Origin: CAZVFH01 sp964626415
GTDB lineage: Bacteria; Patescibacteriota; UBA1384; XYA2-FULL-43-10; CAINNR01
Assembly: GCA_964626415.1 (NCBI GenBank)
Contig: CAZVFH010000007.1
Span: 1 to 27,936 of the forward strand
Length of the DNA stretch: 27,936 bases
Direction of reading: 5' to 3'
In this document: positions 1-7,544 of the stretch, one piece after another
Layout: every line of letters begins with the position of its first letter
Numbering within the stretch: position 1 is the first letter of the stretch
Made by a program: the position numbers and the translations under genes
Notes under the pieces: generated by a model
The model's database searches: none
The model's input: the letters and a program-made list of their open reading frames with translations, nothing else
Told to the model about the DNA's origin: nothing

Positions 1-2
1 AA

Positions 3-443
3 ATTGGCGAGGAAGAGAAAATTTTTGATAAAGGAGTGATAAAATTTCTTTGGCCAGGAGAAAATGTGAGCACATATTCCGACAATTTAAATAACACTTC
101 GGAGGTTTTTAAATTTACTTATGGAAATTTTTCCGCCTTGTTTTCTGGAGACGCAGAAATAGAGGTCTGGCAAGAAATCGAAAAAAATAATCTGAGTGAT
201 ATTTCAAATTTAATATATTTTAAAGTTCCGCATCATGGATCAAAAAACGGAGTTGATGAAATACTGGCGAATATTATCAAACCAAAAATTTCGACAATCT
301 CCTGTGGGAAAAATAATCAATTTGGCTTTCCTCACAAAGAAGCAACCGAAGCACTAATAAAAGCCGGCTCTGATATTTATAGAACCGACCAAAACGGCGA
401 TATCGTCCTAAAAACCGATGGCGAGAAGTGGAAGGTAAAATAA
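3..443 (+). CDS. comEC: ComEC/Rec2-type metallo-beta-lactamase domain, C-terminal part
   Basis: Partial gene: the frame is open back to the window edge, so the GTG at 36 is probably internal. The 146 visible residues match the end of the metallo-beta-lactamase domain that closes ComEC/Rec2 DNA-uptake proteins. Seen motifs are SGDAE, VPHHGSKNG (metal-ligand HHGS) and the closing PHKEATEALIKAG...YRTDQNGD pattern. In full ComEC this domain follows a transmembrane competence channel and is thought to degrade the non-transported strand. Only the C-terminus is visible, so a stand-alone MBL hydrolase of the same family cannot be excluded. It is the only + strand gene in the first 25 kb and converges on the minus-strand genes at 842 and beyond. 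Confidence 0.72.
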   Translation: MGEEEKIFDKGVIKFLWPGENVSTYSDNLNNTSEVFKFTYGNFSALFSGDAEIEVWQEIEKNNLSDISNLIYFKVPHHGSKNGVDEILANIIKPKISTISCGKNNQFGFPHKEATEALIKAGSDIYRTDQNGDIVLKTDGEKWKVK

Positions 444-466
444 AAGTCATTTCTAAGCATTCAACT

Positions 467-495
467 TGTCATTTCGAGCGGAGCGAGAAATCTCT
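467..495. repeat. REP-like dispersed repeat
   Basis: 29 nt with the core CATTTCGAGCGGAGCGAGAA, 23 nt after the comEC stop. Outer arms ATTTC/GAAAT are complementary and the centre is a GAGCG tandem. From memory, near-identical intergenic sequences occur in many copies in unrelated bacterial genomes. Only one copy is seen here, so the repeat call rests on recognition, not on this window. Confidence 0.5.
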
Positions 496-535
496 AACAA
501 AAACATCGACTGATTAAAAAAAGAGAACACAAAAA

Positions 536-727
536 CTAACTTCTTTTGGGAAAATTTTTTATATCAAATTTACAAATCATTTTTTTGGGTCGTATCCTGA
601 ATCCTATACTCTTTATTCCGTTCCCTCTATAGTCTTCATGGGCCGCCGTTGGACCGCTCCATACCAGCGAGCCCATTTTTGGACCGCCATATTTTTTAGT
701 ACTAGTTCCTAGGTATCGATCGTTCAA
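536..727 (-). pseudogene. possible C-terminal remnant of an FGE/C-lectin-fold protein
   Basis: A 63-codon frame that opens with TTG and has no ribosome site; an in-frame stop lies only about 16 codons upstream of the TTG, so no full N-terminus exists. The translation is not low-complexity: it has GGPKMGSLVWSGPTAA followed by YRGNGIKSIGFRIRP. An Arg-Gly-Asn segment followed by IGFR(I/V)R near the C-terminus is how formylglycine-generating-enzyme/C-type-lectin-fold domains end, including variable proteins of diversity-generating retroelements that are common in this group. No reverse transcriptase or template repeat is present in the window. It could also be non-coding by chance. Confidence 0.3.
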
Positions 728-841
728 TATCAGATAAATTTTTAAAACTCTTGTAAAATAAAAAAATTCCAGTGATTATAAGATTAGGAATGAAAAAAAC
801 AAGAATGAAAAAAACAATGAAAGTAATGAAAAAAAGATTAT

Positions 842-1879
842 CTAGCTCTTCAAAAGTTGCAAAACCAAACTTTGAGAACGAAGTTCCAAAAGCCAATCGG
901 CGAAACTTTTATCAACTGATCCTTTTTTATCGTTGACTTTTATAATATGCCAACCAAATTGGGTTTTTATCGGCTCGGAGACCTGACCAACTGGAGTTGA
1001 AAATGCTGTTTTTTCAAAATCAGAATCCATTTGTCCGCGAGAAAAGAACCCAAGATCGCCACCATTTTGATTTGAGCCAGTATCTTCACTATATTTGTTC
1101 GCAATCGCCGAAAAGTCAGCTCCGGCTTTTACCTCTCCCAAAATTTGATCAATTTTTGTTTTTGCCGCGGTGGTAGTTTTTTCATCGGCTCCGGCGTCAA
1201 GTCGAATCAAAATATGTTGGGCTTTTATTTGTATTGGAACAGAATCCCGTAACTTTTGTTCTAATATCTGATCAGCAATTAACTCTTTAAAATCTTTTAT
1301 CGATAGACCGTAGAGATCAGAAAGGACTTTACTCACTTCCTCTTCGCCACCATTTTGAACCACAACTTCCGAATAAGCATCATTGATATCGGAAGCCAAG
1401 ACAGAAACGCCATATTTTTTTGCTTGACTTCTTAAAAGTTCGGTATCAATTAACTGAGAAATTATTTTTTCTTTTAATGTCGCCTGATCGACTCCCGACT
1501 GCTGGGTTTTTTCATAAAAACGATTTATATATTTGTAGTTTTTAAAATAATCCGAAGCGTAAACAATTCGTCCTTGGACCACCGCAACTGGAAACGGCAC
1601 TACTTTAGCGACATTAATTGTGACATTATCAATTAACTTGTATTTGTAGATCCCGACACCAAAAGCCACAATTACGGCATAAACCAAAACTGCAAATCCC
1701 AAAATCACCTTGAATGCCATATTAGCCCAAATACCGACAAGCGGGTGAAGCTCAAGCGCCTCACCATTTCTAGCTTTTTTTATTAAGACAAAAATAAAAA
1801 TCACAAACGACTTTGTTGCCGATGCCGCCTGCTTAATTTTTAACCAAATCAGAACAAAAAATGTTTTTATTTTATTCAT
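842..1879 (-). CDS. parvulin-type peptidyl-prolyl isomerase, membrane-anchored (PrsA/SurA-like)
   Basis: 345 aa, ATG start. A basic N-terminus precedes one transmembrane segment at about residues 54-78. A SurA_N-like helical chaperone region follows (about 85-215), then a parvulin rotamase domain (about 218-325) opening with IKAQHILIRL and containing DTGSNQNGGDLGFFSRGQM and PVGQVSEPIKTQFGWHIIKV, the usual parvulin signatures. Known role of the family: folding of exported proteins outside the membrane; the orientation here fits a type II anchored protein. It follows the membrane gene ending at 1919 by 39 nt, and that gap contains its own promoter-like sequence. There is no clear Shine-Dalgarno, which fits a very short leader. 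Confidence 0.88.
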   Translation of the reverse strand: MNKIKTFFVLIWLKIKQAASATKSFVIFIFVLIKKARNGEALELHPLVGIWANMAFKVILGFAVLVYAVIVAFGVGIYKYKLIDNVTINVAKVVPFPVAVVQGRIVYASDYFKNYKYINRFYEKTQQSGVDQATLKEKIISQLIDTELLRSQAKKYGVSVLASDINDAYSEVVVQNGGEEEVSKVLSDLYGLSIKDFKELIADQILEQKLRDSVPIQIKAQHILIRLDAGADEKTTTAAKTKIDQILGEVKAGADFSAIANKYSEDTGSNQNGGDLGFFSRGQMDSDFEKTAFSTPVGQVSEPIKTQFGWHIIKVNDKKGSVDKSFADWLLELRSQSLVLQLLKS

Positions 1880-1889
1880 TTATATTAAT

Positions 1890-1917
1890 ATCATACCATA
1901 GATTTTTTTTGATGCAA
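1890..1917 (-). promoter_or_regulatory. putative promoter of the parvulin gene
   Basis: On the minus strand: TTGCAT (1912-1917), 16-nt spacer, TATGAT (1890-1895). The predicted transcript would start 3-5 nt before the ATG at 1879, matching the missing Shine-Dalgarno. The -35 is weak (3/6). Confidence 0.4.
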
Positions 1918-1918
1918 A

Positions 1919-2479
1919 TTATCTTCCCCAGGAAATTGTGAAAAATACAAGTCCAAGAGCAAACAAAGCAAAATATAAATATAACTTATAGTCGCCACCA
2001 ACAAAATTCGTTCTTTCTGAGAATAATCCAAAAAATAAATTGGAAAATAATGAAAAAATCATACTTTTTGATAATGGGTTTATGAGCCAGTAACTAAGCG
2101 AAAATGAAATTTCGAGCATTAATATTAAGTAGAGAAATAAATGCAACAAGCTGTTGTTGGTTTGTTTAAAAAAACTTCCTTCAGCATAAATATATCCCGT
2201 AACAATTATTAATGCGAGTCCAATTATTAACACCCACTGAGGCAAATTTCCGACATATACGAGATTATTCAAAGAGTAGATTAATGAAAAATTAAAAATT
2301 ATAAAAAGAAAATCTCTGCCTCTTGATGTGAATACCAAAAAAACTGAAATTAAGCTAAGAGCTAACATCAACCAATTAAAAAAATCAATTACCGGAAATA
2401 GAAAAAATGAGGCAGAGCCCCATAGTATTAAAATCGAGATAAAGATTTTGAAAATTAATGACTTAACCTTTTTGGGCAT
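1919..2479 (-). CDS. polytopic membrane protein of unknown function
   Basis: 186 aa from the ATG at 2479 (start MPKKVKSLIFK); a TTG 24 nt upstream is also in frame, but the ATG has AAAGGAC-like purines in front. About six hydrophobic segments span nearly the whole length, with few charged residues except at the N-terminus. It overlaps the 3' end of the LCP gene by 17 nt, so the two are very likely co-transcribed and translationally coupled. That ties it to envelope glycan attachment, but I do not recognise the family and assign no function. Confidence 0.7.
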   Translation of the reverse strand: MPKKVKSLIFKIFISILILWGSASFFLFPVIDFFNWLMLALSLISVFLVFTSRGRDFLFIIFNFSLIYSLNNLVYVGNLPQWVLIIGLALIIVTGYIYAEGSFFKQTNNSLLHLFLYLILMLEISFSLSYWLINPLSKSMIFSLFSNLFFGLFSERTNFVGGDYKLYLYFALFALGLVFFTISWGR

Positions 2480-3788
2480 AAGTTTCTTTATAGTCCTTTC
2501 CAATAATTATTTGGATATCTAATGTTGACCCGGATGGTTTAGTTTTTTTGTTGACTGAAACTCCGATGCGATTTGATAAAAATTGCAAAGTAAATTTTTT
2601 TTCTCCGTTCGAAAAATCATAAATCGCTGATTGATTTTGAGTTTGACTGGCAGTAGTAACTTTAACTATATTATAACCATAACTTTTTAGAACATTAGAT
2701 AAATCACTGCCAATTGATGACTTTCCGGAAGCATTGATGATCTCTACTTTGGCATCCTCTTTGACTAAATATGGATCGGAAAAAAGCTTATGAACAATTT
2801 GGCGAGTTTTTGTCCATGAACCATTTTTTGGTTTTAGATAATATGTGCCAGAAGAGGAATCGCTGTAAAACGGCCCCTCGGCACTGTCATCAAGAACTTC
2901 TGTCGCAACTTTACTGGAATCAATATCCTTGGCTATTTTTGAAAGTTGTTGAATCTCATTGATTGTCAAATCAGTTCGAACATTACTTGTTATAGCATTC
3001 ATGAGCAAAACAACTTTCGAAGGGCTGGCAAGCACACCAGTTGACATGACTTTGGCTTTAAATGCAGATGCGACCAGTTGTTGCCTAGCCGAGCGGTCGA
3101 AATCCGAAGTCGTTTCTCTACTTCTGGCATATTTTAGAGCCGTTTCGCCATTCATATGCTGCTGACCAGCTTTGATGTCAACTGTCTGGTAACGAATCAT
3201 ATCATCAGCCGGATAATTTGGATCATAAAGCGCTTTTGGAACATTAATATCTATACCACCGACAGAATCAACTGCTTTTTTAAATCCGTTAAAATCCAAA
3301 CCGACATAATAATGAATTGGAAGATCAAGTATTTTTCCAATCTCCTGCTTCACTAAATTCGCACCCCCCTCTTTTGTCTGCTTATTTCCCAAATCATAAA
3401 GAGTATTAATTTTCCCAGCATAACTTGGCAATTTGACCTCAACATAAAGATCGCGCGGAATTGAGAGCATTGCCATTGACTTATTTTCGGCATCAATTGA
3501 AAGAATCTGAATTGTGTCGGTTAGATAACTTCCTTGGTGTCCAGATCCGCCATAACCCAAAAATAAAATATTAATTCTTCCATCACCTTCGCTTTTTAAT
3601 GAAACATCGCCACCTCGAAGCGCTGGAGCAGAAGCGGAAAAATTTTCAGTAAAAATTTGTTTACCATAAACATAAAACGCACCAATGCCGGCAAGAATCA
3701 ATCCCAGAATTAGAGAAAAAACAATCCAGAATTTTTTGGACCTCCGTTTTGGCTTTTGGTTTTTGTTTTCAAATAAAATTTTCGACAT
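2463..3788 (-). CDS. LCP (LytR-CpsA-Psr) family glycan transferase with LytR_C domain
   Basis: 441 aa. The ATG at 3788 is preferred over an in-frame TTG 9 nt upstream. A lysine/arginine-rich N-terminus is followed by one transmembrane helix (about 25-45), then the LCP domain: ILFLGYGGSGHQG, LTDTIQILSID, SMAMLSIPRDLYV, VGLDFNGFKKAVDSVGGIDI, and the catalytic-site stretch LKYARSRETTSDFDRSARQQ. The C-terminal part, from VEIINASGKSSIGSDLSNVL onward, is a LytR_C domain. Known family role: transfer of lipid-linked glycans to peptidoglycan or other acceptors outside the membrane. It has its own good promoter and lies just downstream of a terminator, so it starts a new transcription unit. Confidence 0.92.
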   Translation of the reverse strand: MSKILFENKNQKPKRRSKKFWIVFSLILGLILAGIGAFYVYGKQIFTENFSASAPALRGGDVSLKSEGDGRINILFLGYGGSGHQGSYLTDTIQILSIDAENKSMAMLSIPRDLYVEVKLPSYAGKINTLYDLGNKQTKEGGANLVKQEIGKILDLPIHYYVGLDFNGFKKAVDSVGGIDINVPKALYDPNYPADDMIRYQTVDIKAGQQHMNGETALKYARSRETTSDFDRSARQQLVASAFKAKVMSTGVLASPSKVVLLMNAITSNVRTDLTINEIQQLSKIAKDIDSSKVATEVLDDSAEGPFYSDSSSGTYYLKPKNGSWTKTRQIVHKLFSDPYLVKEDAKVEIINASGKSSIGSDLSNVLKSYGYNIVKVTTASQTQNQSAIYDFSNGEKKFTLQFLSNRIGVSVNKKTKPSGSTLDIQIIIGKDYKETYAQKG

Positions 3789-3854
3789 AAAAAACAATTT
3801 CTGGTAAATATCTTTGGCGATTCCCAGCTTTCGCAGAAAATCATCACTATAATA

Positions 3855-3883
3855 ATTATAACTTTACTTTTTAAGTATAGCAA
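3855..3883 (-). promoter_or_regulatory. promoter of the LCP gene
   Basis: On the minus strand: TTGCTA (3878-3883), exactly 17 nt, TATAAT (3855-3860). Start of transcription would be near 3848, leaving a leader of about 60 nt before the ATG at 3788. Confidence 0.6.
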
Positions 3884-3885
3884 AT

Positions 3886-3929
3886 AAAAAAATCTTTTGT
3901 CTAGTTTTGCCTAAGTAAAAAGATTTTTT
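3886..3929 (-). terminator. terminator after tsaB
   Basis: A 12-bp perfect stem (AAAAAATCTTTT at 3887-3898 with its complement at 3918-3929) around a 19-nt loop. The arms end in T and A runs, so it could act in both directions. It lies 29 nt after the tsaB stop and just before the LCP promoter. The stem is almost all A-T. Confidence 0.5.
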
Positions 3930-3957
3930 CAATTTTGGCTGAAAGATGACTAAAAAA

Positions 3958-4347
3958 CTATTTTTTTGACTTGGTAATTTTTGGTTTGTGTAGATATTTT
4001 GGCAAAACGAATTTTTTTATTCCTGAAATGATTTTTCCTTTTTTATCAGCAGAAAAAAGCGGAATACCGAGTGACCAAGCTAAAAAGTTGGCAACGGTTA
4101 CGCCAATTCGCAAGCCGGTATAAGATCCTGGACCGACAAAAACAGAGACAGAAGAAAGATCAAAAAAAATTAGTTTTTTGCTTTTTAATAATCTTTCGAT
4201 CTCGACTAATAATTTTTCCGAAAGTTCACTTTTGCTTTGAATTTTCTTTTCAGCTAGAATTTTAGAATCAGAAAAAATTCTGATAATGCTTTTATCATCG
4301 GCAGTGTTTAAGAATAAATTTAGATTAGAAGCTGATTTCTCTTTCAT
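3958..4347 (-). CDS. tsaB: shortened TsaB, t6A synthesis subunit
   Basis: 129 aa; TsaB in most bacteria is about 220-230 aa. The ASKHA-fold N-terminal half is present, with the hallmark GPGSYTGLRIG at residues 72-82. The usual second subdomain is missing, yet the protein still ends in LPKYLHKP (115-122), which resembles the P-x-Y-x-R-K-P motif at the end of full-length TsaB. This reads as an internal deletion rather than a simple truncation. Known role: TsaB with TsaD and TsaE transfers threonylcarbamoyl to A37 of ANN-decoding tRNAs. The ATG lies 23 nt inside the end of tsaE, so the two are coupled. Confidence 0.8.
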   Translation of the reverse strand: MKEKSASNLNLFLNTADDKSIIRIFSDSKILAEKKIQSKSELSEKLLVEIERLLKSKKLIFFDLSSVSVFVGPGSYTGLRIGVTVANFLAWSLGIPLFSADKKGKIISGIKKFVLPKYLHKPKITKSKK

Positions 4348-4738
4348 TTTCGCTAAGATATTTAAAATTGATAATTTTCATTTCTTTCGGAGATTTTTTA
4401 AAAACCCTTTCCGGCCATTCGATAAAGATATAATTATTTTTGTCTTCCATTAACTCCAAAAATCCAATCGTCTCCAAATCAGCAGTTGATGATAAACGAC
4501 AGGCATCAATATGAACAAGTTTTTTATTGTCAAAAATCGGATAAATTTTTTCAATAACAAAAGTCGGGCTGGTAATATTCTTTTTTATATTTAAAAATTT
4601 AGCAACACCTTTGACAAATGCCGTCTTGCCACTTCCAAGATCACCGGAAAGTCCAATAAGTCGAATATTAGGGAATTTTTGTAGAAAGGTTTTTGCTAAT
4701 TTTTTCGTTTCCGAAAGAGAACTTGATTTGTAATCCAT
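4325..4738 (-). CDS. tsaE: TsaE, ATPase of the t6A complex
   Basis: 137 aa, a normal length. Walker A GDLGSGKT at residues 32-39, the family motif ITSPTFVIEKIYP, HIDACRL in place of the usual HxDxYR, and FIEWPERV near the C-terminus. Known role: P-loop ATPase that drives turnover of the TsaB-TsaD complex. The ATG lies 43 nt inside the end of the lamin-tail gene, so this is the middle gene of a three-gene overlapping operon. Confidence 0.93.
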   Translation of the reverse strand: MDYKSSSLSETKKLAKTFLQKFPNIRLIGLSGDLGSGKTAFVKGVAKFLNIKKNITSPTFVIEKIYPIFDNKKLVHIDACRLSSTADLETIGFLELMEDKNNYIFIEWPERVFKKSPKEMKIINFKYLSENEREISF

Positions 4739-6315
4739 GTTAAAATAATTGATAAAATAATTAAAAGCGAAAAATCATTGCCAGAATTCGGTAGTCCAGA
4801 ACTTGAAATAATCTTAACATCATTTTGAACGGTTGGCAAGATTCGATAGTAATCTTTGTACTGCGAGACAACCCCAGCAATCAAAACCTTGTCGCCAACT
4901 TTCATTTTTGGTTTTTTAATTCCAGACGATTCGCGAATAATAATTTCAATTTCTCCGCTTCCATGAATGTAAAAAGTGTTCCCTGATGTTTTTGTTACTA
5001 TCCCGATAACTGAAATATACTTTCCTTCTTGATTTTCGCCAATCTCATTAATTGTTATCTTTTCCGGTTCCGGTGGTGACTTATTTGAAACAATTGTAAT
5101 GTCGGAAATTTCAGAAATTTTGAGACGCGCTTCGCCGTTATAATCGGCAAGTTCGCCAATAACAATTATTTCATCGCCGATTTTTAAGATTGGAAATAAT
5201 TTGCCATAAGAGTATATTTGAATTCCGCCTGATGAATCTTGAATATAAAAATATTGGCTTGATAAAATTCCGGGAATCACGGTTACAATGCCTCTAATTT
5301 TTACAATTTCGCCAACTTCGGATGTTCTGGCAGAGGCGATTGGAATTTCCGGCAGCTCGTCTGTGGAAATGTCTGCTGGCGCTGGCTGCTCCAATGTTAA
5401 AATATTTTGAGCATTTGGAGTTATTGTTAATGTCCACTGCCAAGACGAATCGAATTTTGAATAACTTTGACCGCGTTTCGACGCAGAATAATCAACCTTG
5501 CTTTTTTCATCACCATTCGGGTCGATCAATCGTGCGCTGTCGCCAGAATCGTTTAAAACAATATTTGTTGTTGAGTTATAAAAAGTCAAATATCCACCAG
5601 CAGAAATTATCGTCCCATCTGGAATTGTAAAAGGTGACGATCCGGCATTTTCAATGTCATCAATTTGCCAACTAGATAAATCAACTTCGGCGACTCCAGA
5701 ATTGTAAAGTTCGACAAATTCATTTACTGACCCATCTGCTGGCTGGGGAACAATTTCATTAATAAAAATTTTGTCCGAAAATACTGGCAAAGTATTTTCT
5801 ACCCCTTTTGATGATGATAAAATCCGAAAATCATTTTGATCGTCATCCGTGTCTTGCCCATTCGGAATTCGTTGGAGAGATTTTTCGGACGGCGGCGCTG
5901 GCGGTTGATTATCTTGATTGTCGTTCCAACCACCATACGTTACCTGATCGATCGTTACAGTTGACGGTTTATGGATTAACGAAATTGTCTCGCCGGAGTT
6001 ATTAAGCCAGCCGGACGATACCTCATAAACAAAGTAACCTCCAGAAATAATCGTACCTGATAAATTTTTTGCCGCCACACTACCGTCTTTTAGCGAATAA
6101 TCAGTTAAAAAAATATCTAGATCGGTTGGATTAAATAATTCGACCCACTCTTTTTCACCTGACATAGGAGCTGGATATATTTCATTTATCATCAAATGAT
6201 CAGTGGCAGCTTTTATTTTTTGGGGCGAAAATAAAAAAACGCCAACAAAAAACAGCGGTGCAAATAATGCAAATAATGTATATCGAAACCGTAAATCTCG
6301 ATAATATTTAAACAT
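4696..6315 (-). CDS. secreted, C-terminally anchored lamin-tail-domain protein with OB folds
   Basis: 539 aa from the ATG at 6315. Signal peptide: basic start, hydrophobic FALFAPLFFVGVFLF, likely cleavage after KIKAA. Two lamin-tail domains follow (first INEIYPAP...EWVELFNPTDLDI, second INEIVPQPADGSVNEFVEL), then two OB-fold-like modules (VKIRGIVTVIPGI...KIGDEIIVIGEL and ISVIGIVTK...KVGDKVLIAGVV). A C-terminal transmembrane helix (FSLLIILSIILTWI) ends in RKRKN. Such proteins sit outside the cell, and lamin-tail plus OB modules suggest binding to DNA or other surface polymers; that role is inference. An in-frame ATG at 6372 would put a long non-signal extension upstream and overlap a promoter, so I reject it. 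Confidence 0.8.
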   Translation of the reverse strand: MFKYYRDLRFRYTLFALFAPLFFVGVFLFSPQKIKAATDHLMINEIYPAPMSGEKEWVELFNPTDLDIFLTDYSLKDGSVAAKNLSGTIISGGYFVYEVSSGWLNNSGETISLIHKPSTVTIDQVTYGGWNDNQDNQPPAPPSEKSLQRIPNGQDTDDDQNDFRILSSSKGVENTLPVFSDKIFINEIVPQPADGSVNEFVELYNSGVAEVDLSSWQIDDIENAGSSPFTIPDGTIISAGGYLTFYNSTTNIVLNDSGDSARLIDPNGDEKSKVDYSASKRGQSYSKFDSSWQWTLTITPNAQNILTLEQPAPADISTDELPEIPIASARTSEVGEIVKIRGIVTVIPGILSSQYFYIQDSSGGIQIYSYGKLFPILKIGDEIIVIGELADYNGEARLKISEISDITIVSNKSPPEPEKITINEIGENQEGKYISVIGIVTKTSGNTFYIHGSGEIEIIIRESSGIKKPKMKVGDKVLIAGVVSQYKDYYRILPTVQNDVKIISSSGLPNSGNDFSLLIILSIILTWITNQVLFRKRKN

Positions 6316-6321
6316 ATACCA

Positions 6322-6351
6322 ATTATAACAAAATAATCTTAAATGATGCAA
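6322..6351 (-). promoter_or_regulatory. promoter of the lamin-tail/tsaE/tsaB operon
   Basis: On the minus strand: TTGCAT (6346-6351), 18 nt, perfect TATAAT (6322-6327). The -10 ends only 6 nt before the ATG at 6315, so the mRNA is probably leaderless. Confidence 0.55.
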
Positions 6352-6414
6352 ATATTTTAAATCCGCAAACATTTGTTAGAAGAAAGTTAGCTTACACCAA
6401 TCGTTGAATACATC

Positions 6415-7544
6415 TTACAGAACAACCATCGCATCGCCGAAGGAGTAAAAGCGATAATTATTTTTTATTGCTAAATGATAAAGTTCTAGCAATTTTTTTG
6501 CCCGTCTTTTTCACCTTTGAATTGCAAAAATGCCGCCACCAACATCATAAGTGATGATTTTGGCAAGTGAAAATTTGTAATCAGTCCATCAACTATTTTA
6601 AATTCAAAACCCGGTTGAATGAAAATTTCGGTTTTCGAATGTATATCAGAATTCTTATTTGACAAAATTTTTTCTGCCGACGATTCCAGCGCTCGAACAG
6701 TTGTTGTGCCAACCGCAATAATTCTGCCACCATTTTTTTTCGTTTCCAGAATTTTTTCTATCGTTTTTTTTGAAACTGAAAAATTTTCATAATGAAGCTT
6801 GTTTTTCGATAAATTTTCTTCTGTAACTGGCAGAAAAGTCCCAAGCCCGACATGCAAATCAATCTCGGCAAAATTTATTCCTTGCCTCATTAAATCAGAA
6901 ATTAATTTTTTGGTGAAATGAAGTCCGGCAGTCGGTGCCGCAACTGATCCAACTTTTTTCGCATATACCGTTTGATATTCATCTCGAAGTTTCCGCTCTG
7001 AAAGCGGCAAATTTCGAATATACGGCGGTATCGGCATTTTGCCAATTTTTTCAACTCTTAACCAGAAATTTTTTCCAGAGATATTAAATTTTAATTTTGT
7101 TTCTTTTCCGTTTTTTTCAACAACTTCGGCGGAAAAATTTTTATCAAAAAAAATTTTTCCGCCAACAGAAATTTTACCACCGGTCAAAGTATTCCAAAAT
7201 TTTCCAATTTTTTCCAAAAGTAAAACTTCAATTTTTCCACCTGCCTGTAACGCTTGATGCCCGCCCGAAGTCGCCACTTTGTCGCGGACGGGCGTAGCAT
7301 CTGCGGGCAGGCCAGTTATTCTTTTTCCAAATAGTCGTGCCGGAAATACTTTCGAGCTATTTATCACCAACAGATCTTTTGGGGATAAATATTCCCCTAA
7401 ATGAAAAAACTTTCGATCAGAAACCTCTGTTTTTTTTGAATTATAAACCAAAAGCCGCGAATTATCTCGCGGCACAGCCGGAGTTTTTGCAATTAATCTT
7501 TCCGGCAGAATATATTTATAATTTTCCAAAAAATTTTTATTCAA
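6415..7544 (-). pseudogene. queA: QueA, S-adenosylmethionine:tRNA ribosyltransferase-isomerase, frameshifted near the end
   Basis: QueA makes epoxyqueuosine in tRNA from preQ1 and SAM. The TTG at 7544 is the best start: AGGGAG lies 7 nt upstream, the product opens NKNFLENYKYILPERLIA as QueA should, and it overlaps the previous gene by 8 nt. Conserved blocks include PRDNSRLLVYN, INSSKVFPARLFG, VAAPTAGLHFT and VGLGTFLPV. The continuous frame stops at 6486, but a shift at a run of seven A (6493-6499) opens the true ending, KLLELYHLAIKNNYRFYSFG then DAMVVL, with TAA at 6415-6417. One extra A would restore the gene. Residues about 79-102 are a foreign in-frame insertion (see 7240-7311). It may be a real lesion, an error in a homopolymer, or slippage. 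Confidence 0.88.
7240..7311. repeat. 72-nt GC-rich palindromic element inserted in frame in queA
   Basis: Bounded by CCTGCC and GGCAGG, with imperfect inverted arms (on the minus strand CCTGCCCGCAGATGCTACGC against CCTGCCTGTAACGCT from the other side). It is far richer in G+C than the surrounding gene. Length 72 nt is exactly 24 codons, so QueA stays open through it. The inserted peptide lies between PARLFGKRI and GGKIEVLLL, which are nearly adjacent in normal QueA. Confidence 0.75.

Larger units (their letters stand above)
444..841. other. intergenic stretch between convergent genes, no intact gene
   Basis: About 400 nt between convergent comEC and the parvulin gene. It holds the REP-like repeat at 467-495, an open frame at 536-727 (minus) that may be a gene remnant, and a very AT-rich stretch (about 770-840) rich in GAAAAAA/ATGAAAAAA runs. 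I see no strong hairpin plus T-tract here. Confidence 0.6.

Noticed and set aside
536..727. Active diversity-generating retroelement
   Set aside because: No reverse transcriptase and no template repeat are present in the window; only a possible remnant of a target-type fold.
702..896. A 64-codon minus-strand frame with one hydrophobic stretch
   Set aside because: It begins inside the 3' end of the parvulin gene in another frame, has no ribosome site, and its hydrophobicity comes from a run of AT-rich DNA.
6316..6372. Upstream ATG extending the lamin-tail protein by 19 residues
   Set aside because: The extension covers a promoter (TTGCAT-18-TATAAT) and would bury the signal peptide.
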